A DNA stretch of 58,977 nt from an uncultured Bacteroidales bacterium (GTDB taxonomy: Bacteria; Bacteroidota; Bacteroidia; Bacteroidales; Bacteroidaceae): contig CADCAG010000019.1 of assembly GCA_902799355.1 (NCBI GenBank), positions 1-58,977 on the forward strand, given 5' to 3'. The notes under the pieces were generated by a model. The model was not told where the DNA came from and made no database searches. It saw only the letters and a program-made list of their open reading frames with translations. A program made the translations under genes and the position numbers. Below, piece by piece: positions 53,293 to 58,977 of this stretch (position 1 is the stretch's first letter; every line of letters begins with the position of its first letter).

Positions 53293-54195
53293 ATGATGAT
53301 ACTTATTGCTGACAGCGGTAGCACCAAGACTGATTGGACGCTCCTGCACTCTTCTAACCCACAATTGAAAAGTGAGGTTATCGCTACGTTCCGTACCCAA
53401 GGCATCACGCCCATCCACCAGACAGCGGGTGACATCCGCGACATCATTGAGCGTGAATTGATGCCCCAGTTGTCGAGTTTTCCCCGTGCCAAGCTCATCG
53501 AGTCGGGCGTGCTGGAGAGTCCGCTGTTGCAGAACCTGAACCTCTATTTCTATGGTAGTGGCTGTACACCGGCACATGTGCCCATGATGATTCAGCTGAT
53601 GAACGAGGAACTCTCGCCCAAGACTGTTGAGGTGCATAGCGACCTGACGGCTGCTGCCCGTGCGTTGTGTCAGCATGAGGCTGGCATGGCCTGCATCCTG
53701 GGAACGGGTGCCAATAGTTGTCTGTATGATGGTGAGAACATCGTTCAGAACACGCCCGCTCTGGGCTATATTCTGGGCGACGAGGGTAGCGGTTCGGTGC
53801 TGGGCCGCCTGTTCCTGAATGCCATCTTCAAGAATCCCGCCCTGGCAACTGTCCGTGACGAATTCCTGAAGGCAAACAAGATGGAGTTGAAGGACATTAT
53901 CGAGAAGGTCTATCGTGGCACGCTGGTCAACCGCTGGCTGGCCTCGCTGTCACCATTCATCATGGAGCATATCGACAACCCCTTTATCCGCGAGATTGTC
54001 GTCTACAACTTCCGCGAGTTCTTCCGCAAGAATATTGTGCCCTACAACCATCCTGACCTGCAGGTACACTTTGTAGGGTCTATGGCTCACCACTACCGTG
54101 AGGAGCTGGAGGAAGCTGCCAAGGCTGAAGGCTTTGAGCTGGGCAACATCCTGCAGAGCCCGATGGAAGGTCTGCTGACCTACCACGGAGCCTGA
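53293..54195 (+). CDS. BadF/BadG-type ATPase, N-acetylglucosamine kinase-like
   Basis: 300 aa from the ATG at 53293 (a TTG at 53284 is possible). The actin-like ATPase phosphate-1 loop ILIADSGSTKTDWTLL is at the N-terminus; phosphate-2 is ACILGTGANSCLYDG, followed by GYILGDEGSGSVLGR, the pattern of GlcNAc/glucosamine kinases of the BcrAD_BadFG family. It likely phosphorylates an amino sugar or another hexose in the cytoplasm. It follows the GH3 gene closely and ends 9 nt from the convergent eptA stop. Confidence 0.83.
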   Translation: MMILIADSGSTKTDWTLLHSSNPQLKSEVIATFRTQGITPIHQTAGDIRDIIERELMPQLSSFPRAKLIESGVLESPLLQNLNLYFYGSGCTPAHVPMMIQLMNEELSPKTVEVHSDLTAAARALCQHEAGMACILGTGANSCLYDGENIVQNTPALGYILGDEGSGSVLGRLFLNAIFKNPALATVRDEFLKANKMELKDIIEKVYRGTLVNRWLASLSPFIMEHIDNPFIREIVVYNFREFFRKNIVPYNHPDLQVHFVGSMAHHYREELEEAAKAEGFELGNILQSPMEGLLTYHGA

Positions 54196-54204
54196 TGACG
54201 AAGG

Positions 54205-55770
54205 TTATTTGAAGATGTCGAAGTCTTTGTCGTAGTCTGGCGACTCGATAGACAGCAGGTTCAGCACGGAGTGGAAGATGTAATGCTGCTCCAGCACCTC
54301 AGGCAGGTCGCTCCTGTATTCTCTGAAGTCTTTCGACATCCATACCAGGAAGGGTATCTCGTATTGCACTTTGGGCGCCAGTTTCATGGGCAGTCCGTGC
54401 ATGAAAATCTGATTCTCACCGAGTGATTCGCCATGGTCTGATATAAAGATCATGGCGCTTTTCCATGCTGTCATGCCGCGCAACGTGCTGATCAGGTTGT
54501 CCAGCAGGTAGTCGGTATAGCGGATGGTGTTGTCGTAGGCATTGACCAGCGTGGCAATGTTCTTCTCACCCTCTTCCACGTTCTTGGCCACGGGCGTGTA
54601 GACCTCAAACTCCTTGGGGTATTTGTCGGCATATTTCGGACCGTGGCTGGTGCTGGTGTGCAGGACTATCAGCACCTTGTTCTTCTTGCTCGACTCGATG
54701 CGCTCGCGGAGTCCTGCAAACAGGATGCCGTCGTAGTTCTTGTCGACGTCGGGATATTGGTCGGCCAGGTCGGTGTCTGTCACATATTCGTCGATGTGGA
54801 TGGGTGGCTCTCCCCAGTTCGAGGTGCGCCATGCCACGTCAACGCCAGTCCTGAAGGCATAGTTCGGCAGTAGCTCATACAGGTCGCCAGAGTTCTTGGG
54901 CTCCAGGATGGCCTTGGAACCAGCAGTGGTATAGGTGGCACACGACTGGGCTTCAAAGACCTTCAGGTCTTTCTGCTTCGACAGCAGCGGGTTGGTGTCG
55001 CGCTTGTAGCCGTAGAGCTGGAAGTTGGCTTTTCTGGCTGACTCACCGATGACGAGCACCACGACGGTCTTCTCGTTGTCGGTGATTTTTCCGTCGGCCA
55101 GCTTGATTTCCTCAGCTTGCTCGTCTTGGCTGAAGCTGATTATTCGGCATGTGTTGGCGACATAAGACCAGGGCTGTATCAGTCCGCCCAGCTCCGTGTC
55201 GTGCTGACTGATCCATAGTGTCTGCCCGACGTTCAGCAAGCCGACCACCAGGATGACAGCCAGCGAGCTGCCACAGTAGATGCCCAGCTTCTTCACCTTG
55301 CCCACTACGACGGGTTGCAGCAGACAGTAGACTGCCGGCACCACGCCACACAGCAAGATGAAGAGCCACAGCGACCAACTGAAGAATCCCGATGCCTCTG
55401 AATATCTGGTATTGAAAACGTTCTCGATGGTTGTCGCGTTAATCATTACGCTATAGGTCACGATGAAGTACACCGCCGTGGCGTTGATGATGGCGAAGAT
55501 GGCCAGCAGGATGCGTCCCACGATGCGCAGGCAGTAGATGGCCAGATAGGTCAGCATGAAGTGCAACAGCAGCATGATAACTACCAGCGATGCCAGCAAC
55601 ATGAATTTTCCGCCCGCACTCTCATTGCTGTTTTCCGCTACGTAGTTGAAGAAGGGGATGTTGTACAGTAATAGCGTGCCGAGGCTGATGATACACGAAA
55701 AAGTAAATAGCGAAAGGGGTCTTGTGAAGACCTTTTTCAGGTTGATTATCTTGTGTAATAGTTCCATCAT
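54205..55770 (-). CDS. eptA: EptA-type phosphoethanolamine transferase
   Basis: 521 aa. Five N-terminal membrane helices (about 20-185), then a periplasmic alkaline-phosphatase-fold domain with VLVIGESARKANFQLYGYKRD (nucleophile position about 241), FISDHGESLGE and HTSTSHGPKY. EptA adds phosphoethanolamine to lipid A phosphates, lowering negative charge and cationic-peptide binding. In the best known members the nucleophile motif is GETAR; here Thr is Ser. The start overlaps the PAP2 gene by 4 bp (ATGA), so the two are translationally coupled. Confidence 0.88.
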   Translation of the reverse strand: MMELLHKIINLKKVFTRPLSLFTFSCIISLGTLLLYNIPFFNYVAENSNESAGGKFMLLASLVVIMLLLHFMLTYLAIYCLRIVGRILLAIFAIINATAVYFIVTYSVMINATTIENVFNTRYSEASGFFSWSLWLFILLCGVVPAVYCLLQPVVVGKVKKLGIYCGSSLAVILVVGLLNVGQTLWISQHDTELGGLIQPWSYVANTCRIISFSQDEQAEEIKLADGKITDNEKTVVVLVIGESARKANFQLYGYKRDTNPLLSKQKDLKVFEAQSCATYTTAGSKAILEPKNSGDLYELLPNYAFRTGVDVAWRTSNWGEPPIHIDEYVTDTDLADQYPDVDKNYDGILFAGLRERIESSKKNKVLIVLHTSTSHGPKYADKYPKEFEVYTPVAKNVEEGEKNIATLVNAYDNTIRYTDYLLDNLISTLRGMTAWKSAMIFISDHGESLGENQIFMHGLPMKLAPKVQYEIPFLVWMSKDFREYRSDLPEVLEQHYIFHSVLNLLSIESPDYDKDFDIFK

Positions 55771-56462
55771 TTGGTGGGTTGCTCTTCTTGTTGTTTGGGC
55801 TTAATTATCTTGTGACCAATATAGTAGCTCATCAGTATCGGCGTGGTGAAGCCGATGACGCTACCCATGCAGATGTCCGACAGGAAGTGCTGCGACAGGT
55901 AGACGCGCGAGTAGGCGCCCAGCGTGGCCAGCAGCAGCAGTCCCAGCATCGAGGCGCCATACAGCAGCCACCTCTTGCCGCTCTGCTCGCGCAGCGTGAA
56001 GCGATAGGCCATCAACAGCGCACAGCAGGTGCAGAATACGAAGAATGTCGAGGCATGGCCTGAGGGAAACGAGTTGCTGTGGTGCATATTGATGCCGTCC
56101 ACCAAGGGTAGCACCATGTCCTTGCAGTTCTCAAAGGCGCTGACGGGGCGCTCCATGTCGATGGTGTGCTTCAGGATTTGCAGTAGTGCACCAGCTGTCA
56201 GCTCGCACAGGGCAAAGAATCCGGTAAACCGTATCTTCTTCCAGCACAGGGGCAGCAGCGCCAGCACATACAAGGGCCACTCTGCCAGTTGGGTGTAATA
56301 GGTGAAGAAGGTGTCCAGGAAGCTGTTATGGTAGCCGTTCAACATCAGGTGCAGCTCCAGTTTGGGGTATATCATCTGCAAGGCCAGCACATACACCAGC
56401 AACAACAGATATGCCACACCGTATACTGAAAATATCTTCTTGAGCACAATTCTCTTATTCAT
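55767..56462 (-). CDS. PAP2-type membrane phosphatase, possible lipid A phosphatase
   Basis: 231 aa, six membrane helices. The PAP2 catalytic motifs are KHTIDMERP (KxxxxxxRP), NSFPSGHAS (PSGH) and SRVYLSQHFLSD (SRxxxxxHxxxD). Position immediately ahead of eptA suggests an LpxE/LpxF-like role, removing a lipid A phosphate before or alongside phosphoethanolamine addition; undecaprenyl pyrophosphate phosphatase is the alternative. The start at 56462 is only five bases after a TACCTTTG box, suggesting a leaderless mRNA. Confidence 0.85.
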   Translation of the reverse strand: MNKRIVLKKIFSVYGVAYLLLLVYVLALQMIYPKLELHLMLNGYHNSFLDTFFTYYTQLAEWPLYVLALLPLCWKKIRFTGFFALCELTAGALLQILKHTIDMERPVSAFENCKDMVLPLVDGINMHHSNSFPSGHASTFFVFCTCCALLMAYRFTLREQSGKRWLLYGASMLGLLLLATLGAYSRVYLSQHFLSDICMGSVIGFTTPILMSYYIGHKIIKPKQQEEQPTK

Positions 56463-56467
56463 GGGTG

Positions 56468-56475
56468 CAAAGGTA
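56468..56475 (-). promoter_or_regulatory. -7 box of the PAP2-eptA operon
   Basis: TACCTTTG on the minus strand, five bases before the ATG. No -33 box found. Confidence 0.5.
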
Positions 56476-56555
56476 GTGGTTTTTTTTCACTTGAAGAAAT
56501 TATAAGCATAAAAAATGGAAAAATGAATATTGTCGAATGATGTTTTTCTAAATTC

Positions 56556-56588
56556 TTTGTTTGTTTTCGACAAAAAGTTATATCTTTG
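56556..56588 (+). promoter_or_regulatory. Promoter of the GH5 gene
   Basis: TTTG (56556-56559), 21 bp, TATCTTTG (56581-56588). Confidence 0.65.
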
Positions 56589-56632
56589 CATCTTGAAATA
56601 CTACAAAACTAATCTAAATGCATCTGCATCCA

Positions 56633-57937
56633 ATGAAGAAACTATCCATGAGAATCGGTGTGGCCATCGTGGTGGCAGCCTGTGTGATGGCTTGTCATCA
56701 GCGTGTGGCTGAGACGAGCGACTTTGTGCGCGTGGAGAACGGCCATTTTGTGCGCGACGGTAAGCCCTACTATTATGTCGGTACCAACTTCTGGTATGGT
56801 GCCATTCTCGCCTCAGAAGGGCAGGGCGGCGACCGTGAGCGTCTGACGCGCGAGCTCGACGAGATGAAGCGTATGGGCATTGACAACCTGCGCATCTTGG
56901 TGGGTGCCGATGGTGAGCGGGGCGTGAAGACCAAGGTGGAGCCGACGCTGCAGGTAGCGCCAGGCGTCTATAACGACACCATCCTGGCGGGTCTCGACTA
57001 CCTGCTCATGGAGATGGGCAAGCGCCACATGGTCGCCGTGCTCTATCTGAACAACTCGTGGGAGTGGAGTGGGGGCTACGGCTTCTATCTGGAGCATGCA
57101 GGACTGGGCAAGCAGCCGCGCCCCGACGAGGTGGGCTACCCTGCCTTTATGGAGGCTATGGCGCAGTATGCGGGCAACGAGAAGGCCCACCAGCTGTTCT
57201 ACGACCATGTGCGCTACATCTTGTCGCGTACCAATCAATATACCGGCGTGAAGTATGTCGACGATCCTGCCATCATGTCGTGGCAGATAGGCAACGAGCC
57301 GCGAGCTTTCTCGCGTGAGGCGCTGCCTGCCTTCGAGAAGTGGCTGGCTGAGGCTTCTGCCCTCATCCGTTCGCTCGACAAGAACCACCTTATCAGCATT
57401 GGCAGCGAGGGCTCGTGGGGCTGTGAGAACGACTACGACTGCTACGAGCGCATCTGTGCCGACAAGAATGTCGACTACTGCAACGTCCATCTGTGGCCCT
57501 ACAACTGGGGCTGGTCGAAGCCCGACTCGCTGGTGGAGCACCTGCCTATAGCCTGCCAGAATACCAAGGAGTATATCGACCGCCATCTGGCCATCTGTGA
57601 CCGTCTGAACAAGCCGCTGGTCATGGAGGAGTTCGGCTATCCGCGCGACGGCTTCAAGTTCACGCTCGACACGCCGACCAAGGGGCGCGACGGCTATTAC
57701 CGCTACGTCTTCTCGCTGGTGGCCGACAATGCCGAGCAGGGCGGCAAGTTTGCGGGCTGCAACTTCTGGGGCTGGGGCGGCTTCGCCATTCCTCAGCACG
57801 AACAGTGGCAGGTGGGCGACCCCTATACCAACGATCCCGCACAGGAGGCGCAGGGACTGAACAGCGTCTTTGCCTCTGACACTACCACGCTGGCCGTGGT
57901 TCGCGAGCAGGTAGCACGCATGCAACAGGTGAAATAA
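56633..57937 (+). CDS. GH5 beta-mannanase-like lipoprotein
   Basis: 434 aa from the ATG at 56633; five codons of in-frame extension upstream look non-coding. The lipoprotein signal ends VVAAC or VMAC (Cys17 or Cys21). GH5 barrel: YYVGTNFWYGAIL, MGIDNLRILVG, acid/base Glu in WQIGNEPR (about 221), NVHLWPYNW, and nucleophile Glu in LVMEEFGYPRDG (about 332), closest in pattern to GH5_7 endo-mannanases. It probably acts on beta-mannan at the cell surface or periplasm. An AraC regulator follows after 14 nt and the manA start after that, a set consistent with mannose use. Confidence 0.85.
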   Translation: MKKLSMRIGVAIVVAACVMACHQRVAETSDFVRVENGHFVRDGKPYYYVGTNFWYGAILASEGQGGDRERLTRELDEMKRMGIDNLRILVGADGERGVKTKVEPTLQVAPGVYNDTILAGLDYLLMEMGKRHMVAVLYLNNSWEWSGGYGFYLEHAGLGKQPRPDEVGYPAFMEAMAQYAGNEKAHQLFYDHVRYILSRTNQYTGVKYVDDPAIMSWQIGNEPRAFSREALPAFEKWLAEASALIRSLDKNHLISIGSEGSWGCENDYDCYERICADKNVDYCNVHLWPYNWGWSKPDSLVEHLPIACQNTKEYIDRHLAICDRLNKPLVMEEFGYPRDGFKFTLDTPTKGRDGYYRYVFSLVADNAEQGGKFAGCNFWGWGGFAIPQHEQWQVGDPYTNDPAQEAQGLNSVFASDTTTLAVVREQVARMQQVK

Positions 57938-57951
57938 GAATGTAAGAGACT

Positions 57952-58836
57952 ATGGAGACAGGAGTATTACGCGAGATTACCCCACTGGGCGACCACGACT
58001 TCATGTATGTCGCCGACCGTCATAAGAAGGAGTTCGACTACCCCATCCACTGCCACGACATCATGGAGCTGAACTTCGTGGAGAATGGTGCTGGAGCACG
58101 CCGCGTGGTGGGCGACTCCAGCGAGGTCATTGGTGACTACGACCTGACGCTTATCACCAGTAGCGACTTGGAACATGTCTGGGAGCAGCACGAGTGTCAC
58201 AGCGACGACATCCACGAGGTGACGATACAGTTCTTCATCCACTTCGATGACGAGCACAGCATCTTCCACACCAACCCCTACAAGTCTATCTACAATATGA
58301 TGATGCGCGCCAAGCGCGGACTGGCCTTCTCCATGCCTGCCATCATGGCCGTCTACCACCGTCTGGCACGCCTCTCGTCAATGGACGACAAGTTCTACAT
58401 GGCGCAGGAGCTCATCTCCATCCTCTATGAGTTGTCCAAGTTCGACGATGCCCACGAGCTGTCGTCCTCCACATTCGCCAAGGTCGACGTGAGCAGCGAG
58501 TCGCGCCGCGTCCTGAAGGTCAAGGACTTCATCAATACGCACATCAGCGACACCCTGCGACTGGAACAGCTGGCCGACCTCGTCGGCATGACGCCCACGG
58601 CTTTCAGCCGCTTCTTCAAGTTGCGCACAGGCAAGAACCTCAGCGAGTACATCATCGACATCCGACTGGGACTGGCTGCCCGCCGACTGGTCGACACCGC
58701 CGACAGTGTCAGCGAGATATGCTGGAGCTGCGGGTTCAACAACCTCAGCAACTTCAACCGGCTGTTCCGCAGCCGTAAGGGGTGCAACCCCACGGAGTTC
58801 CGCGAGAAGTACCAGAAGACGAAAATCATCGTTTGA
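57952..58836 (+). CDS. AraC family regulator with cupin-like sensor domain
   Basis: 294 aa. The N-terminal cupin-type domain (about 1-150) has HCHDIMELNFVENG and DLTLITSSDLEHVW. The C-terminal AraC HTH pair is LEQLADLVGMTPTAFSRFFK and VSEICWSCGFNNLSNFNRLF with PTEFREKY. Such proteins usually sense a small sugar. Position right behind the GH5 gene and before manA suggests control of mannan/mannose genes; no operator can be assigned. Confidence 0.85.
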   Translation: METGVLREITPLGDHDFMYVADRHKKEFDYPIHCHDIMELNFVENGAGARRVVGDSSEVIGDYDLTLITSSDLEHVWEQHECHSDDIHEVTIQFFIHFDDEHSIFHTNPYKSIYNMMMRAKRGLAFSMPAIMAVYHRLARLSSMDDKFYMAQELISILYELSKFDDAHELSSSTFAKVDVSSESRRVLKVKDFINTHISDTLRLEQLADLVGMTPTAFSRFFKLRTGKNLSEYIIDIRLGLAARRLVDTADSVSEICWSCGFNNLSNFNRLFRSRKGCNPTEFREKYQKTKIIV

Positions 58837-58892
58837 CGGCCAAAGTATCAGCATCTGTCAATAGGGTGTCATCCCGTTTGAAAAATTATCCA

Positions 58893-58900
58893 TACCTTTG
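58893..58900 (+). promoter_or_regulatory. -7 box of manA
   Basis: TACCTTTG, 24 bp before the ATG; no correctly spaced -33. Confidence 0.5.
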
Positions 58901-58924
58901 CAGGCGAAATCATATCAAAGCTAA

Positions 58925-58977
58925 ATGAAACCGTATAAATTTGAACCGTATCTGAAGACCACCATCTGGGGAGGCTA
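58925..58977 (+). CDS. manA: Class I mannose-6-phosphate isomerase, N-terminal fragment
   Basis: Seventeen complete codons before the window ends, reading MKPYKFEPYLKTTIWGG. The pattern KFxPxLKxxIWGG is the start of class I phosphomannose isomerases, which interconvert mannose-6-phosphate and fructose-6-phosphate. Consistent with the mannanase upstream; the zinc ligands are beyond the window. Confidence 0.75.
   Translation, partial: MKPYKFEPYLKTTIWGG

Noticed and set aside
56813-57925. Long minus-strand ORF (370 aa)
   Set aside because: Lies fully antisense to the GH5 gene; composition is Leu/Val/His-rich mirror coding, with no domain resemblance.

Overview
The window looks like a chromosomal segment from a Prevotella-type member of the Bacteroidota (Prevotella, Segatella or Xylanibacter). 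The support is family-level: many start regions carry the Bacteroidota promoter form (-33 TTTG, about 20 bp, -7 TAnnTTTG), Shine-Dalgarno sequences are weak, and the gene set includes a lipid-anchored TamA (TamL), DUF4494, a Bacteroidota-type T6SS, a hybrid two-component-like protein with a propeller sensor, EFR1 and reverse rubrerythrin. I found no tRNA, rRNA, CRISPR array or transposase.

Layout. 1-5193 (minus): T6SS block clpV > tssB > AraC-like > tssC > tssD/hcp, cut by the window edge. 5194-5966: gene-poor spacer holding a ~297-bp inverted-repeat element with four palindromes at an exact 21-bp period. 5967-8300 (plus): nitroreductase, DUF2520 Rossmann protein, KdsC-like phosphatase, Maf. 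8301-10430 (minus): SpoU methyltransferase and a Fic protein with a degenerate motif. 10583-14098: TamL, a small lipoprotein and a WalJ-like hydrolase. 14145-16619 (minus): LolE-like permease and an aminotransferase. 16731-23659: membrane pseudokinase, DUF4494, YggS, EFR1, a short AraC protein, DPP III, a HEAT-repeat protein and Fur. 23668-30307: purA, hisS, reverse rubrerythrin, beta-helix lipoprotein, wecB-like epimerase and a membrane-anchored putative DNA-binding protein. 30447-32012: an AT-rich secreted protein of unknown function. 31973-34049 (minus): queC and radA. 34169-37264: solute-binding-like lipoprotein and a TPR-like protein. 37275-44028 (minus): one tight operon kdsA > kdsD > catalytically stripped hybrid sensor > cardiolipin-synthase-like. 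44248-50148: outer-membrane barrel, a second ~289-bp inverted-repeat element, a scrambled junction with a 106-bp direct repeat, NCS2 permease, histidine kinase and a broken MscS channel. 50311-58977: GH3 with an N-terminal DUF1573, sugar kinase, lipid A modification pair (PAP2, EptA), GH5 mannanase-like lipoprotein, AraC regulator and the start of manA.

How the genes fit together. Envelope biogenesis dominates: Kdo supply (kdsA, kdsD and, far away, kdsC), lipid A modification, TamL, LolE and a cardiolipin synthase. Glycan use is represented by GH3, GH5, a sugar kinase and manA, and interbacterial competition by the T6SS.

The most unusual layer is non-coding. Eight tracts are built on a 7-bp period with the shared core TGANNNN. 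The four variable bases differ between tracts but are broadly kept within each. Three or four of the tracts sit between divergent promoters, one spans a stop/start codon pair, and two lie inside coding sequences. Two ~290-bp palindromic elements have a similar plan (long imperfect inverted repeats around a core of short palindromes). Several proteins keep their fold but have lost catalytic residues: ClpV domain D1, the hybrid sensor, a pseudokinase and the Fic protein.
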